From positions 1-44,590 of IMG/VR virus record IMGVR_UViG_3300035670_000411: a DNA stretch of 44,590 nt. One strand, 5' to 3'. The DNA is from a virus. Position 1 is the first letter of the stretch. The number at the start of each line of letters is the position of its first letter. Shown here piece by piece: positions 32,358-39,154 of the stretch. The position numbers and the translations under genes were made by a program. A model generated the notes under the pieces. It saw only the letters and a program-made list of their open reading frames with translations. It had not been told where the DNA came from and ran no database searches.

Positions 32358-32677
32358 TCCCCATCCTCCATCTTGTTCAGGATCGAAACCATCTCCTGCG
32401 AGGTTGGCACCCCTTTCGTTGCACCCGACAGCAGCATGGCGAACGCACGGTAGTTGATACCGTCAATGTGGCTGTCCCAATGCTCCGGCGACGTGGCGCG
32501 GCGTGCATCCTTGACGCTCTCAAGGATGATGGCGACCTCGTAAGGGGTGATCGTCCGGTCGAGTTTCAAAGAGGCCAGTTTCGCAGCACGGTCGAAATTC
32601 GCTTCGATGCCGCCGTAGTTCACGCCGCGCTGATCGATCAATGATGCGGCTTCGTTGAGAATGATTTTCGGGTTCAC
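32354..32677 (-). CDS. DUF6378-type phage protein
   Basis: GTG at 32677 follows GGAG by 8 bases and overlaps the previous stop, so I choose it over a long upstream extension. The 107-residue product has the pattern of the DUF6378 family: NPKIILNEAASLIDQRGVNY near the start, RTITPYEVAIILESVKDARR in the middle and EHWDSHIDGINYRAFAMLL towards the end. The charged residues and the HWDS/DGINY elements are the conserved part. The molecular role is not known to me. It is common in early phage operons. Confidence 0.8.
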   Translation of the reverse strand: MNPKIILNEAASLIDQRGVNYGGIEANFDRAAKLASLKLDRTITPYEVAIILESVKDARRATSPEHWDSHIDGINYRAFAMLLSGATKGVPTSQEMVSILNKMEDGE

Positions 32678-32943
32678 GAGTACATCTCCAATAGTTGAGC
32701 CCTTACGGCTGTTTCGGTGCGGCCGTACACGATCGCGCCGGCGCGCGTGACGCCGCGCCAGAGCGGGCCGTCTAGGCGGTGCGTCTTGGCGCGCTGGTAG
32801 TGGCCGACGACGTTTTCGCAATAGCGCAAAGTGCGCACGCCAGCGTCGTCGATCGTGGTGCGCAGCGCGGCCGTTAGGGCCGGGGGCGCGTCAATTGATA
32901 GATCAGCAGCAATATCGTCGAAATAATTGATCTCACGTCTCAT
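32674..32943 (-). CDS. Small early phage protein, unknown function
   Basis: I take the ATG at 32943, which overlaps the previous stop (ATGA); the frame is open well upstream but lacks coding character. The 89-residue product MRREINYFDDIAADLSIDAP continues with a helical part and LRYCENVVGHYQRAKTHRLD, GPLWRGVTRAGAIVYGRTET. This is a pattern I have seen in other phages' early regions. It has one Cys and no enzymatic motif. Confidence 0.7.
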   Translation of the reverse strand: MRREINYFDDIAADLSIDAPPALTAALRTTIDDAGVRTLRYCENVVGHYQRAKTHRLDGPLWRGVTRAGAIVYGRTETAVRAQLLEMYS

Positions 32944-33245
32944 TCTCCGGCCCCTGTGTTGCGCGCGCCGACGGCGTAGCCTTCCGAATATCCCTTGTCG
33001 TACCCTTCGCCCAAGCCTTCCGCGCGGCCGTCCTCGTAGGCCGCTTGCAGTTCGTTTGCGTGCTCGTCCTCCATTTCCTTGCGCTCGCGTTCGACGTCCG
33101 CGTTTGGCGTCACATCGCAGGGCAGACCGTTCAAGAACGTCTCCACCTCGTCGCGTAGGCTCCCCCATGCGGTAGGGTTAAACGTGGCGATGCGCTGGCC
33201 GTCAAAATAAAGATCGTCTCCCATGACGCTGAATATGCGGCTCAT
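32940..33245 (-). CDS. Small early protein with Gly/Tyr-rich C-terminal repeats
   Basis: This 101-residue protein starts after GAGTAG-type purines. The first half (MSRIFSVMGDDLYFDGQRIA) is a small beta segment; the second half is a charged helix followed by GRAEGLGEGYDKGYSEGYAV, a repeated G-x-x-x-G-Y pattern. No family is recognised. It overlaps the next gene by 4 bases. Confidence 0.65.
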   Translation of the reverse strand: MSRIFSVMGDDLYFDGQRIATFNPTAWGSLRDEVETFLNGLPCDVTPNADVERERKEMEDEHANELQAAYEDGRAEGLGEGYDKGYSEGYAVGARNTGAGE

Positions 33246-33258
33246 GCTCTACTCCTCT

Positions 33259-33522
33259 TCAATAGTTCAAATCTTTAATTTCTTTGGCTTCTTTGACTTT
33301 GCCAATATGCTCTGTGTTTATTAGGATGGGTATTTGCTTAACATACTCTCCCGGTTCATCTTTATTTCTAATGAAGTAGTACTCTTCAACCCAAATAAAG
33401 GCCTGTTCGTTTAACTTTCGATAAACGTCGGCTAAGCAATTACACTTGTTTATTTCTCCGATTATCTGGTGGACCATGTTCCCTTTATTTGAGGGCATAT
33501 TCATCGTGATCAAAAACTTCAT
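33259..33522 (-). CDS. First gene of the leftward 33-kb operon, unknown function
   Basis: ATG at 33522 follows AGGAGG by 4 bases, a strong start, so the extra upstream residues are not used. The 87-residue product MKFLITMNMPSNKGNMVHQI is followed by acidic and basic residues (FIWVEEYYFIRNKDEPGEYV). I recognise this as a small protein often found in phage early regions, without known function. It is AT-richer than neighbouring genes. It is divergent from the HTH regulator at 33641, with operator-like sites between them. Confidence 0.75.
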   Translation of the reverse strand: MKFLITMNMPSNKGNMVHQIIGEINKCNCLADVYRKLNEQAFIWVEEYYFIRNKDEPGEYVKQIPILINTEHIGKVKEAKEIKDLNY

Positions 33523-33574
33523 AGTGCCTCCTATATTGCGCCCGCAGTCTGGCACAGGCGTCCGAAACGTCAAG

Positions 33575-33611
33575 GACAAAATGTCTTCATTGACCCGGGA
33601 GACATTTTGTC
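33575..33611. promoter_or_regulatory. Pair of inverted operator-like sites
   Basis: GACAAAATGTC (33575-33585) and its exact reverse complement GACATTTTGTC (33601-33611) lie 26 bases apart, centre to centre, in the divergent region between the leftward operon and the HTH regulator. Each is itself a GACA-N3-TGTC palindrome, as expected for a dimeric phage repressor. Confidence 0.6.
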
Positions 33612-33618
33612 AGATTGT
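33590..33618 (+). promoter_or_regulatory. Candidate promoter of the HTH regulator
   Basis: TTGACC (33590-33595) is followed, after 17 bases, by GATTGT (33613-33618). The right operator-like site occupies the spacer, which would suit autorepression. The -10 match is weak. Confidence 0.3.
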
Positions 33619-33640
33619 CCGCGGAGAAAGGGACAAGTCC

Positions 33641-33856
33641 ATGGACCAAATCAACTGGGATCTGATTGAGAAGCTTGCGCAAGAGCTGGGGCTCACGAAG
33701 TACGCGACTGCGAAGTGGCGGCAGAGAAAGAGCGTGCCCCACAAGTGGCGGCTGCCGATCGTCCTCAAATCCAACGGCCTGATCCGGTGGGATCATTACC
33801 GGCAGCTCGACAACAGTCGCCCGGTCAGGCGACCTTCAGCGCCCTCAATAAATTGA
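33641..33856 (+). CDS. Small HTH regulator, Cro-like
   Basis: A 71-residue protein if it starts at ATG 33641; an in-frame ATG at 33581 with AAGGA is possible and would give 91 residues, but lies within the operator-like site. The core MDQINWDLIEKLAQELGLTK, then YATAKWRQRKSVPHKWRLPI, reads as a helix-turn-helix of a Cro/YdaS-like phage regulator; the W-R-Q-R-x-x-V-P-H-K-W-R segment is the family's recognisable part. It is the only + strand gene among the leftward early genes and overlaps the end of the SNF2 gene. It probably represses the divergent operon and itself. Confidence 0.75.
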   Translation: MDQINWDLIEKLAQELGLTKYATAKWRQRKSVPHKWRLPIVLKSNGLIRWDHYRQLDNSRPVRRPSAPSIN

Positions 33857-35165
33857 CCTGCGTCTTGTCCTTCTTCCCGAGTTCCTCGATCACGCGCAAG
33901 TCGATCGTGCCCTCGGCCAGCAGGTGGATGACGCGGACGGGCTTGGTCTGGCCCTGCCTGTGCAGGCGCGCGTTGAACTGCAGGTAGTTCTCGAGCGACC
34001 ACGTCAGGCCGAACCATACGATGAGGGAGCCGCCGCTCTGGATGTTGAGCCCGTGGCCGGCGGAGGCTGGGTGGGCCAGCAGGAGACGCGTCTCCCCCCG
34101 GTTCCAACGGTCGATCGTGTCCTGCTGCTTGTCCAAGACGACGGCCTGCGGAAAGCGTTTGAGCAGCCTCTCGAGATCCGAGCGATAATTGTACGCGACG
34201 AGCACGTTCTCGCCGGCGTTGTCCTCGATGATCTCGGCGAGGGCGTCGAGCTTCGACGCGTGGGTCTCTGACCAGTTGTGCTTCTCGTCGGTGTACATCG
34301 CGCCGTTGGCGAACTGCAGCAACTTGTTGGCGAGGACGGCGGCCGTCATGGCCTCAATGACCTCCCCGTCCTCCAGCTCCGCGAGGAGCGTGCGCTCGAA
34401 GTCCGCGTAACGCTTCAGCGCGGCGTCAGGCATTGGCACCTTGACGTTCACGTCAATGCGCGGCGGCAGATCTAGGTAGTCCTCGGCGCTCATATGTACC
34501 GTGAAGGGCGCGATGAGGTTTTGGATTGTCTTGTCCGCGCCCTGCCGCGGCTCGAAATTGTACCCCATGTAGTCGGGCTCAAAGAACCGATGCTTGTAGG
34601 ACGTCATCGTGCGCCCCAAGGCCTGCCCAAAGTCGATCAGGTATATCTGAGACCACAAGTCGATCAGCCCATTGGGCGACGGCGTGCCCGTCAGGAGGAC
34701 CATGTAGCTCGTGTAGGGAAGGACCTTGCGCAGCGCCTTGAAGCGCTTGCTGGACGCGTTCTTGAACGAGCTGCTCTCGTCAATCACGACCATGTCGAAG
34801 GGCCAGCGTGTTCCGTACTGCTCAACGAGCCACTCGACATTCTCGCGGTTGATCACGTAGACGTCCGCGTCCATTTGCAGCCCGGCCAGACGGCGCTTGC
34901 TTGGGCCTGTGCAGACCGACACGCGCAGGGGCTCGAGGTGGGCCCACTTCTCGACCTCCTGCGCCCACACGCTGTTGGCGACGCGCAGGGGCGCGATGAC
35001 GAGGATTTTGTGGACCGAGAACGACTGGACGAGATCCAGCACGGCGGTGAGCGTCGAGACGCTCTTGCCTAGACCCATATCGAGGAACAGGCCGCAGCGC
35101 TGGCGGCTCTTGATGAACTCAACAGCGCGGCGCTGATACGGATGCAGATGCTCACGGGAAAGCAT
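33825..35165 (-). CDS. SNF2-family DNA helicase/translocase
   Basis: The ATG at 35165 gives 446 residues. Motifs in order: HPYQRRAVEF (Q-motif-like), Walker A GLGKS (31-35), VIAPLRVANSVW (Ia), Walker B VIDESSSFKN (Asp129-Glu130), LLTGTPSPN (III), a C-terminal RecA-like domain with VLVAYNYRSDLERL, and motif VI LHRQGQTKPVRVIHL. ATP-driven translocation along duplex DNA is the family activity. Such genes accompany DUF2800/DUF2815/VRR-NUC replication cassettes in many phages, where they probably help replication or recombination. It overlaps the methylase gene by 14 bases. Confidence 0.85.
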   Translation of the reverse strand: MLSREHLHPYQRRAVEFIKSRQRCGLFLDMGLGKSVSTLTAVLDLVQSFSVHKILVIAPLRVANSVWAQEVEKWAHLEPLRVSVCTGPSKRRLAGLQMDADVYVINRENVEWLVEQYGTRWPFDMVVIDESSSFKNASSKRFKALRKVLPYTSYMVLLTGTPSPNGLIDLWSQIYLIDFGQALGRTMTSYKHRFFEPDYMGYNFEPRQGADKTIQNLIAPFTVHMSAEDYLDLPPRIDVNVKVPMPDAALKRYADFERTLLAELEDGEVIEAMTAAVLANKLLQFANGAMYTDEKHNWSETHASKLDALAEIIEDNAGENVLVAYNYRSDLERLLKRFPQAVVLDKQQDTIDRWNRGETRLLLAHPASAGHGLNIQSGGSLIVWFGLTWSLENYLQFNARLHRQGQTKPVRVIHLLAEGTIDLRVIEELGKKDKTQVNLLRALKVA

Positions 35166-35634
35166 TTTGCACCAACAGACCAAGGGATTTGGCATTTCTC
35201 AAAGCAAGCATTCCTCTTTCTCCTGAAGAGAGCAAAGCTGTTCCGGAACCGGGCGATTTTCCTATAGAACCATCAGGTTTCTCGAATTTTACTTTTGGAG
35301 ATAAAAACAAAATTGAGTCGGCCTTTCTAGCGTTCTTCTGGAACCAAGGTGCGCTAGTCCGATCAGGGACAAGCGCTATACCATTTCCATGGTTAAAAAA
35401 TTTTTTGAGCCACGGATCGATCGCATTTTTTCCCCCAAAAGGCGGGTTCATCCAAACAAATCCAAACCAATCAGAATTGAGACTGTTTTTGCTTATCCAT
35501 CTAAAACAAGGAACGTGACGTGGCCCCTCAGTAGGCGAGGCAACATCAATATCAAAGCGACAATCGAGAGCATCGAAGATATATTTTGGAGTATACCATT
35601 CGTCGCTCTTTCCGATGTTTTCCCATTCAGACAT
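35152..35634 (-). CDS. Phage DNA N6-adenine methyltransferase
   Basis: This 160-residue protein starts after GGGGGA. Visible motifs are DEWYTPKYIFDAL near the N-terminus, FDIDVAS, and the catalytic NPPF in VWMNPPFGG (residues about 62-65); ALVPDRTSAPWFQKN follows. This is the compact phage Dam-type family. It would methylate adenines in phage DNA, perhaps against host restriction or to mark replicated DNA. The gene is AT-richer than its neighbours, suggesting separate acquisition. No cognate restriction enzyme is seen. Confidence 0.8.
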   Translation of the reverse strand: MSEWENIGKSDEWYTPKYIFDALDCRFDIDVASPTEGPRHVPCFRWISKNSLNSDWFGFVWMNPPFGGKNAIDPWLKKFFNHGNGIALVPDRTSAPWFQKNARKADSILFLSPKVKFEKPDGSIGKSPGSGTALLSSGERGMLALRNAKSLGLLVQNAFP

Positions 35635-35646
35635 CTATATCCCCCG

Positions 35647-35922
35647 TCATGGAAAACTATGCACGGCATCAAGGCTGTCAATCACGCGCACGTCGCAGCC
35701 CAGCAGGCGGCGGCGCTCGTGGTCGAACTGCTGCATAACCGTCGGCTTTTTGCCGGGGCTTTTGCACTCAACAAAAATGATCCTCGCGGGCCCCCCGGCG
35801 ACGGGCAGCGTCACGATGCGGTCGGGCACGGCCCTGCGGCCGGGCGACGTGAACTTCTCGCACGTCCCGCCCAGCTCCTTCACGCGCTTCACCAGAGCCT
35901 GCTCAATTTGCTTCTCAAGCAC
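35647..35922 (-). CDS. VRR-NUC domain nuclease
   Basis: The 91-residue single-domain protein carries the VRR-NUC pattern: a first helix (EKQIEQALVKRVKELGG), CEKFTSPGRRAVPDRIVTLP with the metal-binding Asp in PDRIV, then IIFVECKSPGKKPT with E-x-K, and a final helix-strand (FDHERRRLLGCDVRVIDSLD). These enzymes cut branched DNA or act as resolvases. It overlaps the polymerase stop by 8 bases and is a standard partner in this replication cassette. Confidence 0.85.
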   Translation of the reverse strand: MLEKQIEQALVKRVKELGGTCEKFTSPGRRAVPDRIVTLPVAGGPARIIFVECKSPGKKPTVMQQFDHERRRLLGCDVRVIDSLDAVHSFP

Positions 35923-37696
35923 TCGTCACCCCCATGTCCTTCAGCGCCTCGCGCGCCATCTCGATGTAACGGGCGTAGTTCACGTCGCCGGGCATCTCCG
36001 CCGGCAGCGTCATGGCCGGGCGCGCGCCGTCAGACCGGGCGACCTTGTTCCGGTTCTTGGCGTAGGTGATGCACTCGCCCTGCCCCACCTCGGTCGAATA
36101 ATAGAACCGCACCGCCTTGCCGAGGTACTGCTCGCGCCACACTCCGCCCCCGTCGACGCGGCGGATGGCGATGAACTTCGTGATGTCCCGGCATAACCGG
36201 ACCGTCTCCTTGACAGGTTTTGCGGTGGCCAAATACGCCGCCACGGCCTCCGAGACGATGGTGAACTCTGGGTTCTTCATCAGGCCCGGCTCCGCGAACA
36301 CCCCCTTGCGCTTCGTCGAACCGTCTAGCTTGACCGCTATGTAGTTGTTCACGTCCCGCGAGTAGAGGGCCCGGTAGTCGGCGCGCTCCAGCTCGAAGGA
36401 CGTGTCGAGCATCCACTCGAAGCAGACCTCGTCGACGACGCGCTCCTGCGCCTTCTTGAACAGGACCACGATGCCGTCGGTGTTCGCACTCACGACGCGG
36501 CAGCCGGCGGCCTCGAGGCGCTCGATCAGCATGAGCAGGCAGAGCTGGCCGGTCAGCGTGACCTGCATCAGGAGCTGGGGCGCGTAGAGCGCGCTGAACA
36601 TGCTGCCCAGCTTGCCGAACGACCCATTGACGCAGATCTTGAGCGTGTCGGCCGTCAGCTTGTCGCCGCGCTTCTTCGCCTCCAGACGACGCGTCACGAT
36701 GCTCTGGTAGACCTTCAGGAAGTCCTTGCCCATCTTCTCGGGCCACAGGCGCAGCTTCAGGATGATGTTGGGGTAGTAGCTGGCGACGTCGAAGTCGGCG
36801 AGGGCCTCGTCCTCCGCGGCCACGACGGCCCGGGCCTTCTCGCACGAGTGGAGGCCCCCGATCCCCATCTGGTAGTCCGTCTCGCCAATGCGGATCTTCG
36901 TGTTGGCCAGCCACTCGGGCATGCGCACTGACCCGTTGGTCCAGATCGGGAACCCGCTCTTGAGAATGCGCCAGTAGATGTCCTTCAGTTGCTGCTGCTC
37001 GAACGTCAAAATGCCCGGGCTGGCGTAGCGCACAACGCTGCCGGGCTCGACCTTCTGGGGCCGGTAGCTCTTGCCGGTCAGGCCCTCCAGCTCGTGCTTG
37101 ATGATGGCCTCGGCCATCTGCGCGTCGCTCTTCGACCGCAGGTCAATGTCGTACTGCTTGCTCATCAAGGCGCGCAGGTCGACGGCCCCCTCCAGCTTGC
37201 GGTACAGCAGCTCGGTCGTGTCCACGTCGTTTCGGCAGTAACGCTTCAGCTCCAGCCGCTGCTCGGGCGCGATGCGGGCGTCGGGCTCAATGGGCAGGTC
37301 CTGCATGGTCGGGGCGTGCATGCGGCCCCCGTAGACCTTCAGGCTCGCCTGCCCGGGCGCGACCTCGATCAAATCAATGTGATCCCAGTGGCGCGGGACC
37401 GAGACCCCCATGTCGCGCGCCACGCGCCACGCCGGCAGCTTGCTGCGGATGATCTCGTCAGAGATGGCCTTGAGCCTCGCGCAGTCCGCGCCGTCGATCG
37501 CCGCGGCGATGATGATCAGGTCGTAGGAGAGGCCGTTGAAGCTGACAGTCGTGGCCCGGCCCATCAGGTGCTTCAGCGCCGCCGCGTCGAGCGGCTGACC
37601 CTCGAACATTTCAAACGAGCGGTACTTGCCGCTGGACAGGTCTTTGAAGAGCGCGAGAAAATAATTCCGATAAACCTCGGTATCGACGATAATCAT
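35915..37696 (-). CDS. Family B DNA polymerase with proofreading domain
   Basis: The start ATG at 37696 has AGGA about 10 bases ahead; an ATG at 37705 is also possible. 593 residues, close to phi29 polymerase. Exonuclease motifs: IIVDTE (Asp5, Glu7), SFNGLSYD, and YCRNDVDTTE. Palm: motif A DVASYYPNII (Asp303), motif B KICVNGSFGKLGS, motif C SANTDGIVV (Asp407). Motif B is like the phi29 group. In motif C the first Asp of the usual DTD is Asn405, while the key second Asp is kept. In similar phage cassettes this place is usually taken by a family A polymerase. It copies the phage genome with the helicase-primase at 41692. Confidence 0.85.
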   Translation of the reverse strand: MIIVDTEVYRNYFLALFKDLSSGKYRSFEMFEGQPLDAAALKHLMGRATTVSFNGLSYDLIIIAAAIDGADCARLKAISDEIIRSKLPAWRVARDMGVSVPRHWDHIDLIEVAPGQASLKVYGGRMHAPTMQDLPIEPDARIAPEQRLELKRYCRNDVDTTELLYRKLEGAVDLRALMSKQYDIDLRSKSDAQMAEAIIKHELEGLTGKSYRPQKVEPGSVVRYASPGILTFEQQQLKDIYWRILKSGFPIWTNGSVRMPEWLANTKIRIGETDYQMGIGGLHSCEKARAVVAAEDEALADFDVASYYPNIILKLRLWPEKMGKDFLKVYQSIVTRRLEAKKRGDKLTADTLKICVNGSFGKLGSMFSALYAPQLLMQVTLTGQLCLLMLIERLEAAGCRVVSANTDGIVVLFKKAQERVVDEVCFEWMLDTSFELERADYRALYSRDVNNYIAVKLDGSTKRKGVFAEPGLMKNPEFTIVSEAVAAYLATAKPVKETVRLCRDITKFIAIRRVDGGGVWREQYLGKAVRFYYSTEVGQGECITYAKNRNKVARSDGARPAMTLPAEMPGDVNYARYIEMAREALKDMGVTSA

Positions 37697-37731
37697 TAGA
37701 AACATTATCCTGTGAGGAGTGGCCTCAAATG

Positions 37732-37773
37732 AAAACGCCCCGGCCAAACGGAACCGATTGTTTGGCCGGGGCG
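37732..37773 (-). terminator. Perfect 14-bp terminator between SSB and polymerase genes
   Basis: CGCCCCGGCCAAAC and GTTTGGCCGGGGCG pair perfectly with a 10-base loop. On the - strand the stem is followed by TTTT. It stands 60 bases before the polymerase start. Confidence 0.85.
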
Positions 37774-37795
37774 CAAAAGTTCCTGTGGTTTCCGA

Positions 37796-38317
37796 CTACA
37801 GGAACTCTTCCTCGTCGTCGAACGCCTCGAAGTCGTCGACGGATCCCTTCTCGCCGTCTGCGAACGGCTCGTCGTCCTTGTAGAACTGCACGGCCAGCAG
37901 GTTCGCGTTGATGCGCTTGCCGTACGTGTTGTTCTGCGCCCACAGCTCAATCGTGGCGTTCACCCGGCAGCCCGCGTACAGGCGGCCGTCTTCCTCAGTG
38001 AGCTGGCTCTTGTCGCGGTCGATCACGAGCGGCCGCTTGTTGCTGGACGCCTTGATCGACATGTTGCCGGCGTAGCCGACATACTCGAAGTCGTCCCCGT
38101 CCTTGAGGCACTTCTTGTCGTCGCCTAGCTTCGCGCCCTTCAAGTTCTCCTTGATCATGGACGCAATGGCGTCCTGAATTTCCTTGATCTTGTCGGCCTG
38201 CGTCTTCTTGTTCAGGAGAAACGTGGCCTCGAACTTGGTCTCTTCTCCGTTGTACACGGACTTGCGGAAGAGGCTGGGGAACGAGAGGCGGACGTTGTTC
38301 AGTTTGATCTTTGCCAT
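37796..38317 (-). CDS. DUF2815 single-stranded DNA-binding protein
   Basis: This 173-residue protein begins MAKIKLNNVRLSFPSLFRKS, the characteristic start of the DUF2815 family. EATFLLNKKTQADKIKEIQD, RPLVIDRDKSQLTEEDGRLY, AGCRVNATIELWAQNNTYGK and RINANLLAVQFYKDDEPFA follow. The C-terminus is strongly acidic (DDFEAFDDEEEFL), as in phage SSBs, where it contacts partner proteins. It would coat single-stranded DNA in replication and recombination. A GACATTATGTC site lies about 55 bases ahead of the start, and a strong terminator follows the gene, which fits high, separate expression. Confidence 0.85.
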   Translation of the reverse strand: MAKIKLNNVRLSFPSLFRKSVYNGEETKFEATFLLNKKTQADKIKEIQDAIASMIKENLKGAKLGDDKKCLKDGDDFEYVGYAGNMSIKASSNKRPLVIDRDKSQLTEEDGRLYAGCRVNATIELWAQNNTYGKRINANLLAVQFYKDDEPFADGEKGSVDDFEAFDDEEEFL

Positions 38318-38356
38318 TCTACTTTTCCTTTGCAGTCTGCGTTTATCGCCAGCAAA

Positions 38357-39154
38357 TCAGCCGGCGCTTTGGACATTATGTCCATCTTCACTCGTCGTCA
38401 ACCTGTCGCTCTTCGCGGAATTGTACGATCCACTAAATTTGTAGGTCTTTTGTTTTTCGATCCACTCCTTGTCGGCGTTCACAAAGACCGGCTGGATGAA
38501 TATCTTTTTGACCTCCTTGAAACCTTCTCCGTAACGCTGCAAACGAATGTGCCCCCTGCGCAAATGCGCGCGAACGGGGCCACTTGAAGATACGCTGTTG
38601 CCTCGACAGGTCTCGGTGATCTTTCCAATGTTAAGGTACGTTGTCGTGCTGAAATGTTTTGCGTCGTCTCTCGCACGTTTGCTGGTGGCCCGTGCATCGT
38701 TCTTTACGACCCGTCGTTCGATGTTCTTTGTCGCCAAAAGCACTATTAATATGGCGAAAGCATAGTTACCAATAGCGCCCAGTTCTTCTTCATTAAGATT
38801 GGAGAAAAAATTTTGCAGATTATGGTCGCTGTTTTCTTTTAATTCAAAATCCATTTTGCAACCAAGTATTCCATTTTTCTTACGAAAATCACTATATTCT
38901 ATTATAAAAATTTTATCTCTACTTATTTCACAAAGTTCTTCTAAGAGTTTATCAATAGAGCGATCATAAAGTCCCTTGTTAATTGCAAAACCTATTTTGA
39001 AGCACGAACAAATAGAAATTCGTATTGATAGTTTTTCAAAAGGCGGAATAAAAATACCGGCCTGACGCATGTCTTTTGCTGTTTCCAAAATAGTTTTGAC
39101 ATCAACACTGTCTATTAGCTTCTCCGGCATATCAAACAGTGGCGGCTTCATCAT
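38357..39154 (-). CDS. AT-rich inserted gene, unknown function
   Basis: ATG at 39154 has GAGGAGG ahead and overlaps the upstream stop. The 265-residue product has a helical N-terminal two-thirds with a hydrophobic stretch (YAFAILIVLLATK, about residues 152-164). The more typical phage-like C-terminal part contains SSSGPVRAHLRRGHIRLQRY and VKKIFIQPVFVNADKEWIEK. The latter is a segment I have seen at the end of several phage proteins. Bases 38700-39150 are strikingly AT-rich compared with both sides. It interrupts the DUF2800-DUF2815 pair, which are usually adjacent. Probably an acquired gene; function unknown. Confidence 0.7.
   Translation of the reverse strand: MMKPPLFDMPEKLIDSVDVKTILETAKDMRQAGIFIPPFEKLSIRISICSCFKIGFAINKGLYDRSIDKLLEELCEISRDKIFIIEYSDFRKKNGILGCKMDFELKENSDHNLQNFFSNLNEEELGAIGNYAFAILIVLLATKNIERRVVKNDARATSKRARDDAKHFSTTTYLNIGKITETCRGNSVSSSGPVRAHLRRGHIRLQRYGEGFKEVKKIFIQPVFVNADKEWIEKQKTYKFSGSYNSAKSDRLTTSEDGHNVQSAG
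38372..38382. promoter_or_regulatory. GACA-N3-TGTC palindrome upstream of SSB gene
   Basis: GACATTATGTC, extended to GGACATTATGTCC (38371-38383), lies about 55 bases before the SSB start within the 3' end of the upstream gene. Same arms and spacer as the sites at 33.6 kb. Confidence 0.35.

Noticed and set aside
33581-33640. Upstream ATG at 33581 as start of the HTH regulator
   Set aside because: It has a fair ribosome-binding site, but it lies within the operator-like palindrome and upstream of the probable promoter, and the added residues are not part of the HTH fold. Kept as an alternative only.
37697-37747. Longer N-terminus of the polymerase starting from a TTG at 37747
   Set aside because: That start would lie inside the terminator stem; family B exonuclease motif I begins directly after the ATG at 37696.
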